64,000 nt of DNA from Streptomyces caelestis (GTDB lineage Bacteria; Actinomycetota; Actinomycetes; Streptomycetales; Streptomycetaceae), in contig NZ_JACHNE010000001.1 of assembly GCF_014205255.1 (NCBI RefSeq), positions 1,736,001-1,800,000 on the forward strand. The letters run 5' to 3'. Under the pieces are notes generated by a model. The model was not told the DNA's origin. It did no database searches and saw nothing but the letters and a program-made list of their open reading frames with translations. This document shows, piece after piece, positions 42,887-51,160 of the stretch. The position numbers were made by a program, and so were the translations under genes. The first letter of the stretch is position 1. Each line of letters opens with the position of its first letter.

Positions 42887-43651
42887 ATGACGGCTCACCC
42901 CCTCTTCGACATCAGCGGCCGTACGGCGCTGGTGACCGGCTCCAGCCGGGGCATCGGACTCGCCCTCGCCCGTGGTCTGGCGGAGGCCGGCTGCACGGTC
43001 GTCCTGAACGGACGCGACAAGGACCGGCTCGCCGAGGCCGCCGCGGGGTTGCCGGGCGACCGCGTGCACACGGCGGCGTTCGACGTGACCGACGGATCGT
43101 CCGTGGCGGACGGCATCGCGGGCGTCGAGGAGCGGATAGGCCCGCTCGACATCCTCGTCAACAACGCGGGCATGCAACTGCGCGCACCGCTGCTGGAGTT
43201 CACCGACTCCGACTGGCACCGGATCCTGGACACCAACCTGACCAGTGCGTTCCTGGTCGGCCGGGAAGCCGCGCGCCGGATGACGGAACGCGGCCACGGC
43301 AAGATCATCAACATCTGCTCGTTGCAGAGCGAGGTGGCACGGCCCGGGATCGCGCCGTACGCCGCGACCAAGGGCGCGCTGAAGATGCTCACCAAGGGCA
43401 TGTGCGCGGACTGGGGTCCGAGCGGGGTGCAGGTCAACGGGCTCGGCCCGGGCTACATCGAGACGGAGCTGACACGGCCGCTGGTCGAGGACGAGGAGTT
43501 CAGCGCCTGGGTGCGGCGGCGCACCCCGGCCGGCCGCTGGGGTCGCACCGAGGACCTGGTGGGCGGGGTGCTGTTCCTCGCCTCCCCGGCGGCCGACTTC
43601 GTCAGCGGGCAGGTGCTGTATGTCGACGGCGGTATGACGAGCGTGTTGTGA
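42887..43651 (+). CDS. SDR oxidoreductase, probable gluconate 5-dehydrogenase
   Basis: A 254-residue classical short-chain dehydrogenase. Cofactor motif TGSSRGIGLALARGLAEAG with NGRD, NNAG at about 90, catalytic Ser in NICSLQSE and YAATK (Tyr-x3-Lys). The C-terminus is GQVLYVDGGMTSVL. By context it should interconvert 5-keto-D-gluconate and D-gluconate (IdnO/Gno type). ATG 42887 has AGGAG upstream, 13 bp after the permease stop. Confidence 0.87.
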   Translation: MTAHPLFDISGRTALVTGSSRGIGLALARGLAEAGCTVVLNGRDKDRLAEAAAGLPGDRVHTAAFDVTDGSSVADGIAGVEERIGPLDILVNNAGMQLRAPLLEFTDSDWHRILDTNLTSAFLVGREAARRMTERGHGKIINICSLQSEVARPGIAPYAATKGALKMLTKGMCADWGPSGVQVNGLGPGYIETELTRPLVEDEEFSAWVRRRTPAGRWGRTEDLVGGVLFLASPAADFVSGQVLYVDGGMTSVL

Positions 43652-43671
43652 CCACCTGCCGGGAGGCTGTG

Positions 43672-44703
43672 ATGCTGGGTTGTGTGATCCACGGTCAGGG
43701 TGACCTGCGCGTGGCGCAGTTGCCGGTTCCCGAGCCCGGGCCGGGGCAGGCGCTGGTCGCCGTCCGCTACGGCGGGGTGTGCGGGTCCGATCTGCATTAC
43801 TGGCGGCACGGCGGGGTCGGGGACTTCCGGCTCCGGGAGCCGATGGTGCTCGGGCACGAGGTCGTCGGGACGGTGGTCGGGTACGGCGCCGGCGCGTCGG
43901 GGCCGGCTCCGGGTGCCGCTGTCGCCGTGCATCCGGCGACGCCGTGCGGGGTGTGTCCGGAGTGCGCGGACGGTCGGCGGAACGTCTGCCGGGACACGCG
44001 GTATCTGGGCAGCGCGGCGCGCTTTCCGCATGTGCAGGGAGGGTTCGCGGCGCAGGTGGTCGTGCCCTGCGACCAGGTGCGGGCGTTGCCGGACGGTCTG
44101 GGGCTGCGCCGGGCCGCGCTCGCCGAGCCGCTGTCCGTCGCCCTGCACGCGGTGGGGCGGGCCGGGGAGGTGGCCGGACGGCACGTCCTGGTGACCGGGG
44201 CCGGGCCCATCGGCTGTCTCGTGGTCGCGGCGGCGAAGGCGGCCGGGGCGGCGCGGGTGACTGTCACGGATCTGCTGCCCGAGGCGCTGGAGTATGCCCG
44301 GATCGCGGGTGCCGGGACTCTCGTACGGGCCGATGATCCTGACGCCCCGGGGTGGCCTTCCGAAGTGGACGTCGCGATCGAGGCGTCCGGAGTGGCTGCC
44401 GGGCTGGACACGTGTCTGCGGCGCGTGCGGCGGGGTGGGGTCGTCGTGCAGTTGGGGATGCTGCCGGCGGGGCACAGTGCGTTCGCGGGGAACCTGGTGG
44501 TGAGTCGGGAGATCGAGCTGCGGGGGGCGTTTCGGTTCGACGGTGAGTTCGATCAGGCGTTGGTGGTGCTGGCGGGAGAGGCTGCGTTCGACGGGCTGAT
44601 CAGTGCGGTGGTGTCTGTGAGGGAGGCCGAGTCCGCCTTTGCCCTGGCTGCTGATCGGAGTCGGTCCTGCAAGGTGCTGTTGGATTTCGCCCTGGCGCCG
44701 TAG
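43672..44703 (+). CDS. idnD: Zinc-dependent L-idonate 5-dehydrogenase-like enzyme
   Basis: A 343-residue medium-chain dehydrogenase. Catalytic zinc ligands are in GGVCGSDLHYW (Cys) and LGHEVVG (His, Glu); the structural zinc site is CGVCPECADGRRNVC. The cofactor motif is VTGAGPIGCLVVAAAKAAG. ATG 43672 has GGGAGG 5 nt upstream. A GTG at 43648 overlapping the SDR stop (GTGA) is an alternative that would add 8 residues. With the SDR and gluconokinase it gives L-idonate to 5-ketogluconate to gluconate to 6-phosphogluconate. It is the last gene of the operon. Confidence 0.85.
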   Translation: MLGCVIHGQGDLRVAQLPVPEPGPGQALVAVRYGGVCGSDLHYWRHGGVGDFRLREPMVLGHEVVGTVVGYGAGASGPAPGAAVAVHPATPCGVCPECADGRRNVCRDTRYLGSAARFPHVQGGFAAQVVVPCDQVRALPDGLGLRRAALAEPLSVALHAVGRAGEVAGRHVLVTGAGPIGCLVVAAAKAAGAARVTVTDLLPEALEYARIAGAGTLVRADDPDAPGWPSEVDVAIEASGVAAGLDTCLRRVRRGGVVVQLGMLPAGHSAFAGNLVVSREIELRGAFRFDGEFDQALVVLAGEAAFDGLISAVVSVREAESAFALAADRSRSCKVLLDFALAP

Positions 44704-44707
44704 GGGC

Positions 44708-44867
44708 TGTGGTGGCTGGGCGGGTGCGGGTGCGTTGGGGTTGATCGCGCAGTTCCCCGCGCCCCTGGGGCCTCAGCGTCGTAGGGGTGTCGTGGTCGGG
44801 CGGGTGCGGGTGCGTTGTGGCTTGTCGCGCAGTTCCCCGCGCCCCTGAAAGGGGCCTACTGGCGCCA
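44708..44867. repeat. Two tandem 80-bp copies of a Streptomyces intergenic repeat
   Basis: Two imperfect copies, period exactly 80 bp. Shared blocks are GGGCGGGTGCGGGTGCGTTG (44718 and 44798) and CGCGCAGTTCCCCGCGCCCC (starting near 44746 and 44826). The second copy ends in GCCCCTGAAAGGGGC, a small hairpin that may end transcription of the gluconate operon and of the converging cytochrome gene, whose stop lies inside it. A related copy in the opposite orientation occurs near 58.56 kb. Confidence 0.85.
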
Positions 44868-45470
44868 TAGAGGGTGCTGTTGGTCTGCCCAGTCTCTGCT
44901 CACCGAGCCCGTGCGCATGCCTCTCCTGGATTCCGGGTCCGCCAGTGCCATGCCGATGTGGCCTGCCAGGACTATGCCGATGGTCAGGGCCAGCCAGTCG
45001 TGGACGAACGTCGCGCTGGTGCGCCAGAGGAGGGGGGTGAGGTGGGTGAACCACATCATGAGGCCGGTGCCGAGCATGACGAGGGTGGCGGCGGCGATCC
45101 AGGACGCGTAGAGCTTCTGGCCGGCGTTGAACTTGCCCGCGGGGCGGGAGGCGTGGCGCTTGTCGCGGTGGAGGGCGGCGCGCAGCCAGGTTCGGTCGTG
45201 TGGGCCGAAGCGGTTGAGGTGGCCGAGGTCGGTGCGGAAGGCGCGGGAGGCGAGGCCCGCCAGGACCGGGACGGGCAGGGCGAGGCCGGTCCATTTGTGC
45301 AGGGTGACGACGAGGGCGCGGCGGCCTACGAGTTCGGCGAGCTGGGGAACGTAGAGGCAGGCCGCCGTCAGTACGCAGACGCCCATGAGCGCGGCCGTCG
45401 TGCGGTGCACCCAGCGCTCGGTCCGGCTGAAGCGCCTGACAGCGACCGCGGTGTCAGGTCGTGGGCTCAT
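44856..45470 (-). CDS. Cytochrome b561/YedZ-like membrane subunit
   Basis: A 204-residue membrane protein with four helices and haem-ligand-like histidines H22, H58, H157 and H171. KFNAGQK (113-119) is the loop motif of formate-dehydrogenase-type cytochrome b subunits. It should receive or deliver electrons between the quinone pool and the exported molybdoenzyme encoded just upstream. ATG 45470 overlaps the end of that gene by 17 nt, indicating translational coupling. Confidence 0.85.
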   Translation of the reverse strand: MSPRPDTAVAVRRFSRTERWVHRTTAALMGVCVLTAACLYVPQLAELVGRRALVVTLHKWTGLALPVPVLAGLASRAFRTDLGHLNRFGPHDRTWLRAALHRDKRHASRPAGKFNAGQKLYASWIAAATLVMLGTGLMMWFTHLTPLLWRTSATFVHDWLALTIGIVLAGHIGMALADPESRRGMRTGSVSRDWADQQHPLWRQ

Positions 45471-46203
45471 CGTCACGTCCGTTCGAGCGGCCCACCCAGG
45501 CGTCGACGTCGTAGCCGCGCTCCTCCCAGTAGCCCGGACGGACCTCGTCGGTGACGGTGATGCCGGAGAGCCACTTGGCGGACTTGTAGAAGTACATGGG
45601 TGCGACGTAGAGGCGGACGGGGCCGCCGTGGGAGTGGCTGAGATCCTTGTCCTGCATGCGCAGAGCGACCAGGACGTCGGCGCGGCGGGCCTGGGCGAGG
45701 GTGAGGCTCTCGGTGTAGGTGCCGTCGAAGCAGGTGAAGCGGATGGCCTTGGCCGTGGGGCGGACCCCGGCGGCGTCGAGCAGCCGGGACAGGCGTACAC
45801 CCTCGAAGGGGGTGTCGGGGACGCGCCAGCCGGTGACGCACTGGACGTCGCGGACCAGGCGGGTCTGCGGCAGGGCTTTGAGGTCGGTCAGGGTGTACGT
45901 CGTGGGGCGGTCGACCAGACCGTCGATCTTCAGGCGGTAGGTGTCGGCGTTCTTGTGCGGGACGGACGAGGCGACCGAGTAGTAGCGGAAGCCGCCGCCG
46001 TTCGGGAGCAGTCCGGTCAGGCCGGTGGGGTCCTTGTCGGCGGCGCCGCCGAGGAAGCCCTCCAGACCGCGTTGGAGCTGGGGCGCGGCGACCACGCCGA
46101 GGGCGCCCAGGCCGAGGGTGCCGAGGAAGACGCGGCGGCCGACCGGGGTGCCCCGCTGTTCGGGGTGTCCGTCGTTCATGCCCTCATGTACGTCCTCGTT
46201 CAC
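45454..46203 (-). CDS. Tat-exported molybdopterin oxidoreductase (sulfite oxidase/MsrP family)
   Basis: A 249-residue enzyme of the sulfite oxidase fold. A twin-arginine signal (GRRVFLGTLGLGALG, R23-R24) precedes the catalytic domain. The molybdenum-ligand cysteine is C122 in VRDVQCVTGWRVPDTPF, and KSAKWLSGITVTDE is the C-terminal family mark. It lacks the dimerisation domain of animal sulfite oxidase, as in YedY/MsrP. GTG 46203 is used; ATG 46179 is in frame. Paired with the cytochrome b gene. MsrP reduces oxidised methionines in envelope proteins; the substrate here is not proven. Confidence 0.88.
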   Translation of the reverse strand: MNEDVHEGMNDGHPEQRGTPVGRRVFLGTLGLGALGVVAAPQLQRGLEGFLGGAADKDPTGLTGLLPNGGGFRYYSVASSVPHKNADTYRLKIDGLVDRPTTYTLTDLKALPQTRLVRDVQCVTGWRVPDTPFEGVRLSRLLDAAGVRPTAKAIRFTCFDGTYTESLTLAQARRADVLVALRMQDKDLSHSHGGPVRLYVAPMYFYKSAKWLSGITVTDEVRPGYWEERGYDVDAWVGRSNGRDDEPTT

Positions 46204-46290
46204 GTTCTCATTCGAACACCCGCGGCCCCGTCAGGACAGGGATCGCGGGTGCTCGTCAGAGTTCCGTAACCACTTCTTACGCGGCCGGGG

Positions 46291-47826
46291 TCAGGAGGAC
46301 GCCGCCTTCTCCAGCTGGAACGCCTCGTTGCCGAGCCCGATCCGGGCGTGCTTCTCGGGGGCGCGGGCGCGCAGCACCAGGCCCAGGGCCAGGCCGGCGG
46401 CCAGGGCGAGCCCGATGACACCGGGCAGCACCCAGCTCAGCGAGGAGCCCGGGCCGGCGCCGACGAGGACCTCGAAGTCCTTCACCGTGTAGCCGGCGAT
46501 CACGAGCAGGGCGAGGCCCGCCAGCGCGGAGGTGACCAGCCGCCAGGCCTGGGCGCCCGCGGCACCCCGGCGGACGAAGAAGACGACGACCGACAGGGAG
46601 GCAGCCGCCATCAGGACGATCACGCCGAGGGCGCCGATGTTGCCGAACCAGGTGAACAGCTGCAGGACGGGCGCGGTCGGGTCGCCGGCCGGTTTGTCGT
46701 CGGCGACCGCGAAGGCGACCACGACCACCACGGCCACGGCGGTCTGGAGCAGCGAGCCGGTGCCGGGAGCGCCGCTGGTGCCGCTGGTGCGGCCGAAGGC
46801 GGCGGGCAGCAGACCCTCGCGGCCCATGGCGAAGGCGTAGCGGGCGACGACGTTGTGGAAGCTGAGCAGGGCGGCGAACATGCCGGTGACGAACAGGACG
46901 TGCAGGACGTCCGTGAACGTGCCGCCGAGGCGGGACTCGGTGAGGAAGAACAGCAGGCCGGCGCTCTGCTTCCGGGCCGTGCCGACGATCGCGGAGGGGC
47001 CGGTGGCGACGGTGAGGGCCCAGCTGCTCAGCGCGAAGAAGACGGCGACCCCGCCGACGGCGAGGAACATCACGCGCGGCACCAGGACCTGCGGCCGGCT
47101 GGTCTCCTCGGCGTACACGGGTGCCTGCTCGAAGCCGAGGAACGCGGCGACGCAGAAGCACAGCGCGGTGCCGACGCCCGCGCCGGTGAGGGTGTCCGGG
47201 TTGAAGGCGTGCAGTGAGAGGCCTTCCTTGCCGGGTTCGGCGAGGGCGGCGACGTCGAAGACGACGACGAGGAGCACCTCGATGACCAGCAGGACGCCGA
47301 GCACGCGCGCGTTGACGTCGATCTTCAGCCAGCCCAGCAGGCCGACGGCGAGCGCGGCCACGAGCGCGGGTATCCACCAGGCGATCTCCACCTCGGCGTA
47401 GGTGGCGAGGAGCCCGGAGACCTCGAAGCCGAAGATGCCGTAGATGCCGATCTGGAGCGCGTTGTAGGCGACGAGGGCGACCAGGGCGGCACCCGCGCCG
47501 GCGGTGCCGCCGAGGCCGCGGGAGATGTAGGCGTAGAAGGCGCCCGCGTTGTGGACGTGGCGGCTCATCTCGGCGTATCCGATGCTGAACAGGATCAGGA
47601 CGACGCCGAGGACGACGAAGAGCAGCGGCTGCCCGACGATGCCCATCACCGCGAATGTAGTGGGCATGACACCCGCGACCACCATGAGCGGGGCGGTCGC
47701 GGCGAGGACGGAGAGCAGCAGGCCCCCGGTGCCGAGCCGGTCGGCGCGCAGGGCGCGCTCCTGCCCCTTGAACGTATTGATGCCGCCGGCGGCGGCTGTG
47801 CTCGTGCTCGAACTGTCCGTGGTCAT
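46291..47826 (-). CDS. APC-family amino acid permease
   Basis: A 511-residue transporter with about 12 hydrophobic segments. Family marks are TAPLMVVAGVMPTTFAVMGI in the first helix, EMSRHVHNAGAFYAYISRGL and the FLGFEQAPVYAEETSRPQ loop. The N-terminal 30 residues are hydrophilic (KGQERALRADRLG). The substrate is not predictable. It begins 50 bp before the next minus-strand gene ends. Confidence 0.9.
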   Translation of the reverse strand: MTTDSSSTSTAAAGGINTFKGQERALRADRLGTGGLLLSVLAATAPLMVVAGVMPTTFAVMGIVGQPLLFVVLGVVLILFSIGYAEMSRHVHNAGAFYAYISRGLGGTAGAGAALVALVAYNALQIGIYGIFGFEVSGLLATYAEVEIAWWIPALVAALAVGLLGWLKIDVNARVLGVLLVIEVLLVVVFDVAALAEPGKEGLSLHAFNPDTLTGAGVGTALCFCVAAFLGFEQAPVYAEETSRPQVLVPRVMFLAVGGVAVFFALSSWALTVATGPSAIVGTARKQSAGLLFFLTESRLGGTFTDVLHVLFVTGMFAALLSFHNVVARYAFAMGREGLLPAAFGRTSGTSGAPGTGSLLQTAVAVVVVVAFAVADDKPAGDPTAPVLQLFTWFGNIGALGVIVLMAAASLSVVVFFVRRGAAGAQAWRLVTSALAGLALLVIAGYTVKDFEVLVGAGPGSSLSWVLPGVIGLALAAGLALGLVLRARAPEKHARIGLGNEAFQLEKAASS

Positions 47827-47863
47827 CGGGAGAGCGTCCTCACTTCTGGTTTCCGGGGGGGCG

Positions 47864-48814
47864 TCAGGCCGTGCCGAGCGCGGCGGCCCGGGCGGCGGCG
47901 AAGGCGGTGTGCGGGTCGCGGTCCGGGTACGACCAGGGCGCCGGGGTGGCGTGCCGGCCGATGCGGTGGAACAGGGCGGCGGCCTCGGCGCCCCGTCCCT
48001 CGCAGAACTTGGCGTGGGCGAGGAAGTTCAGGTCGATCAGCCGGCGCGGGTGGCCCTCCAGCTCCCACTCCAGCCACCAGTCGAAGGCGGCCTTCATCAC
48101 CTGCCGGGCACGGCGGCCGGTCCAGTGACCCGAGGCGGCCGGGTCGGCTGGTTCGTGTCCGGCGGCGGCCAGCGCGCGGTAGCGCTCGGCGTGCGCGATG
48201 ACGGGCAGGATCGCGAGCGGGGAGTCGGCGGGTGCCTGTTCGGCGGCCCAGTTGGCGAAGTCGTAGACCTCGTGCAGCGGGTCCGGGCCGGACTCCGTGC
48301 GGCGTCCGGCGAGCCGGGCGACCATCAGGTGGTGGGCGTGGTGGTGGTCCGCGTACCGGGCACGGACCTGCTCGAACGTGCGGACCACGTCCTGGTCGGT
48401 GCCGACCGCGCACTCCAGCAGGAGCAGGCCGAGCCAGGGGGTGGGGTCGGCGGGGAGGCGGGCGGCGGCGGTCATGCAGGCCTCGCGGGCGCGGACCGGC
48501 TTGCCCTTGCCGTGCAGCACGCGCCGGACCTGGGCGAGGGCGAGCAGGACGGAGGCGTCGGCGGACTCGGGTTCGGCGAGCAGCCACTCGCGGGCCCATG
48601 CGGCGCAGTAGGACTCGCGGGCGAGGACGGTGACGCGGTGGCCGCGCCGGTCCCAGTCGTCTCCGGTGCGGACCAGCAGGGAGCGGGCGTTCTGCCAGCG
48701 GCCCTGCGCCAGCGCGGCGCGCGCGGCGACGAGGTCGGCGTCGTCGAGGGCCTCGTCGAAGGCCTGCGCCGCACGTCTGCGGGCGCGGCCGAGGGGAGGC
48801 GGGGGTGGGGGCAC
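47864..48814 (-). CDS. TPR-like helical hypothetical protein
   Basis: A 316-residue soluble protein of unknown function, rich in paired helices suggestive of tetratricopeptide-type repeats (AARAALAQGRWQNARSLLVR, LAKFCEGRGAEAAALFHRI-like AHAKFCEGRGAEAAALFHRI). Conserved-looking aromatic and His clusters occur (YADHHHAHHLMVARL, FDWWLEWELEGHPRRLIDL). GTG 48814 with GGAAG upstream. It precedes the permease gene on the same strand with 37 bp between, so the two are probably cotranscribed. Confidence 0.75.
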   Translation of the reverse strand: MPPPPPPLGRARRRAAQAFDEALDDADLVAARAALAQGRWQNARSLLVRTGDDWDRRGHRVTVLARESYCAAWAREWLLAEPESADASVLLALAQVRRVLHGKGKPVRAREACMTAAARLPADPTPWLGLLLLECAVGTDQDVVRTFEQVRARYADHHHAHHLMVARLAGRRTESGPDPLHEVYDFANWAAEQAPADSPLAILPVIAHAERYRALAAAGHEPADPAASGHWTGRRARQVMKAAFDWWLEWELEGHPRRLIDLNFLAHAKFCEGRGAEAAALFHRIGRHATPAPWSYPDRDPHTAFAAARAAALGTA

Positions 48815-49179
48815 CGCGGAACTTCCTCACGCGCTCTTCTTGTGTTTCGGCTCACGGCGGTCGATGGAGCGCGTGTATGCGCTTCGCCATGGGCTGATCA
48901 CGCACAGCCAACCCCCAGCCAATGGTTGACGTCAAGGGCCGCAAGAGGGTTACACGCGTCAACTGCTGTTACTCGTGAGGATGTTGTGACCAGAGAGGCC
49001 TCAGAGAAAGAGGCGCCGGACGTCCCATTTATCCGTTTAGCCCTTTGTGGCGTGCGTCATAGTGCTGGGCGGCCGGCACCCCGCACGATGGGATGACGTA
49101 CGGGCGCGCCGGGCGGAGCCGGCCGGTAGAGTCGGCCCTTACGCCATCGTGACCCGACCTGATGATCGAGGTACATCGC
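48815..49179. promoter_or_regulatory. 365-bp divergent region, mainly regulatory
   Basis: It separates the minus-strand hypothetical from the plus-strand DMT transporter. It contains TTGACGTCAA (a 10-bp palindrome with a -35-like TTGACG) followed about 20 bp later by GGTTAC/TACACG. Downstream is a short candidate frame at 48986 (listed separately). Confidence 0.4.
48986..49096 (+). CDS. Possible 36-residue small protein
   Basis: GTG 48986 is preceded by TGAGGATGTT, a usable ribosome site, and by a TTGACG-containing promoter-like stretch. The product (VTREASEKEAPDVPFIRLAL, then CGVRHSAGRPAPRTMG) has one cysteine and no family I recognise. It could be chance in GC-rich DNA; third-position GC looks lower than in neighbouring genes. 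Confidence 0.25.
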   Translation: MTREASEKEAPDVPFIRLALCGVRHSAGRPAPRTMG

Positions 49180-50100
49180 GTGTCGTTTCTGGTTCTGGTG
49201 CTCGCCGTGGGTGCCGCCTGCTGTCTGGGCTTCGGTTTCGTCCTCCAGCAGAACGCGGCCCAGCGCGCCCCCCTCAACGACTTCCTCTCCTTCCGGCTGC
49301 TGCTCGACCTGGTGAAGGTGCCGCGCTGGCTCGGCGGTATCGCGCTGATGGTCGTCGGCATGGCGCTGGGCGCGGCAGCGCTGGGGCAGGGCGAGCTGTC
49401 GCTGGTGGAGCCGCTGCTCGCGACGAACCTGCTGTTCGCGCTCGCGCTGTCCCGCAGGCAGACCCGGCAGCCGCTCGGCCGCCAGGGCTGGGCGGGCCTT
49501 CTGCTGCTGGCGGGCGGAGTGAGCACGTTCATCGTGGCGGGCGAGCCGCAGGGCGGCGCCGCGACGGCCGATCCGATGCGGCAGTGGCTGATCATCGGGG
49601 CCATGCTCGGGCTCGCCCTGCTGCTCACGGCGCATGCGAAGCGCTCCCGCCTGGGCTCCGGGCCGGTACTGCTGGCCCTGGCGGCCGGGCTGTTGTACGG
49701 CGTGCAGGACGCGCTGACCCGGGTGAGCGGGGACAAGTTCGCCGAGGGCGGCTTCGCCGGGCTGCTGACCGGCTGGCAGCCGTACGCCGTGCTCGCGCTG
49801 GGCGTCACGGGGCTGGTCCTCGTGCAGAGCGCCTTCGAAACCGCGTCCCTGCGCAAGTCGCTGCCCGCCCTGACCGCGGCGCAGCCGATCGCCGGGATCA
49901 TCTGCGGCGTCGGCTTCCTGGGCGACCGGCTGCGGGCCGACGCGGTGGCGCTGAGCTGGGAGGCGGGCGGTCTCCTGGCCGTGATCGCCGGGATCGTGCT
50001 GCTGGGTCTGCATCCGGCCATGCCGACGGGGGCGGCGGAGCGGGCGGAGCGGGTACGCGTGGGGCAGCTCCAGCCGCAGCCGCAGCCGCAGCCGCAGTGA
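49180..50100 (+). CDS. DMT-superfamily transporter (EamA-like)
   Basis: A 306-residue membrane protein with about nine to ten helices in two related halves, each opening with a small-residue-rich helix (VLVLAVGAACCLGFGFVLQQ and VLLALAAGLLYGVQDALTRV). GTG 49180 has GAGG 8 nt upstream; the ATG at 49162 precedes that site. The C-terminus is a charged tail ending in QPQPQPQPQ, coded by a hexanucleotide repeat. The substrate is unknown. Confidence 0.85.
   Translation: MSFLVLVLAVGAACCLGFGFVLQQNAAQRAPLNDFLSFRLLLDLVKVPRWLGGIALMVVGMALGAAALGQGELSLVEPLLATNLLFALALSRRQTRQPLGRQGWAGLLLLAGGVSTFIVAGEPQGGAATADPMRQWLIIGAMLGLALLLTAHAKRSRLGSGPVLLALAAGLLYGVQDALTRVSGDKFAEGGFAGLLTGWQPYAVLALGVTGLVLVQSAFETASLRKSLPALTAAQPIAGIICGVGFLGDRLRADAVALSWEAGGLLAVIAGIVLLGLHPAMPTGAAERAERVRVGQLQPQPQPQPQ
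50071..50097 (+). repeat. Hexanucleotide microsatellite at the 3' end of the DMT gene
   Basis: Four tandem CAGCCG units plus CAG directly before the stop codon, giving the QPQPQPQPQ tail. Slippage would change tail length without a frameshift. Confidence 0.9.
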
Positions 50101-50127
50101 CGCCTGGTGCCCTGCTTGTATGAGGGC

Positions 50128-50682
50128 ATGAGTGCGGATGAGGGTGTGAGTGCTGGGGGCGAGGGCCTGAGTGCTGCTGACGAGATCCTCGACATCGTCG
50201 ACGAGAACGACCGGGTCATCGGGCAGTCACCCCGGGGGGAGGCCTACGCCAGGGGTCTGCGGCACCGCTGTGTGTTCATCCAGGCGCGGGACGCCGAGGG
50301 GCGGATCTTCGTGCACCGGCGGACCCCGACCAAGCTGGTTTTTCCCTCCCTGTACGACATGTTCGTCGGCGGGGTGGTCGGCGCGGGTGAGGCCTATGAC
50401 ACGGCGGCCCTGCGCGAGGCCGAGGAAGAACTGGGCGTGACGGGTCTGCCGCTCCCGCGGTATCTCTTCAAGTTCCTCTACGACAACGGCGCCGGCCGGA
50501 CCTGGTGGTCGGCGGTGTACGAGGTCCGCTGCGACCTTCCGGTACAGCCGCAGGCCGAGGAGGTGGCCTGGCACGACTTCCTGCCCGAGGACGAGGTGCG
50601 GCGGCGCCTGGGCGACTGGGAGTGGGTGCCGGACGGACTGGCGGCGTACGAGCGGCTCAGGGCGTTTCGGTCGATGGGCTGA
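50128..50682 (+). CDS. Nudix hydrolase (YfcD-like)
   Basis: A 184-residue protein with an intact Nudix box: G-x5-E in GVVGAGE, then x7 and REAEEELGV. N-terminal EILDIVDENDRVIGQSPRGE and the following RHRCVFIQARDAEGRIFVHR place it in the YfcD/IDI-like branch, which hydrolyses nucleoside or isoprenoid-like diphosphates. ATG 50128 begins MSADEGVSAGGEG; the first 25 residues are low complexity. Confidence 0.87.
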   Translation: MSADEGVSAGGEGLSAADEILDIVDENDRVIGQSPRGEAYARGLRHRCVFIQARDAEGRIFVHRRTPTKLVFPSLYDMFVGGVVGAGEAYDTAALREAEEELGVTGLPLPRYLFKFLYDNGAGRTWWSAVYEVRCDLPVQPQAEEVAWHDFLPEDEVRRRLGDWEWVPDGLAAYERLRAFRSMG

Positions 50683-50767
50683 GCGGGTTCCTTCCGAGGC
50701 CGCGGGGTCATCGAGGAGGCGGCACCGGAGACGCCCGGGCGTCCGCGTCCCCGGTAGGGTCGCGCAT

Positions 50768-51160
50768 GTGATCGAGTTCGTACGGAACGTCCGTTTGTGG
50801 TTCGCGCCCGCGCGGGTGCGGCAGGACGGCGAGACACCCGACTACCGGTTCTCGCTGGCGAACGAACGTACCTTCCTGGCCTGGCTGCGCACCGCGCTCG
50901 CGCTGATCGGCGGCGGCTTCGCCGTGGACCAGTTCCTGCCGGACCTGCGCTGGGGCTGGCGGGTGGGGCTGGCGCTCGCGCTGCTGGCCGCGGGCGTGCT
51001 GTGCTCGCTGCGGGCGGTCAACCACTGGGTGCGGTGCGAGCGGGCCATGCGCCGGGGCGAGGACCTGCCGGTGTCCCGGTTCCCGGCGGTGCTGAGCCTC
51101 GTCGTCGCGATCGTGGCCCTCGCCATGGTCGTGGTGGTGCTCGTGGGGTGGGAGGGGTGA
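50768..51160 (+). CDS. DUF202 membrane protein
   Basis: A 130-residue protein with the DUF202 signature FSLANERTFLAWLRTALALI followed by three hydrophobic helices and a basic loop (VRCERAMRRGEDLP). Homologues include E. coli YidH. GTG 50768. Its stop overlaps the start of a second DUF202 gene by 4 nt (GTGA). Confidence 0.87.
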   Translation: MIEFVRNVRLWFAPARVRQDGETPDYRFSLANERTFLAWLRTALALIGGGFAVDQFLPDLRWGWRVGLALALLAAGVLCSLRAVNHWVRCERAMRRGEDLPVSRFPAVLSLVVAIVALAMVVVVLVGWEG

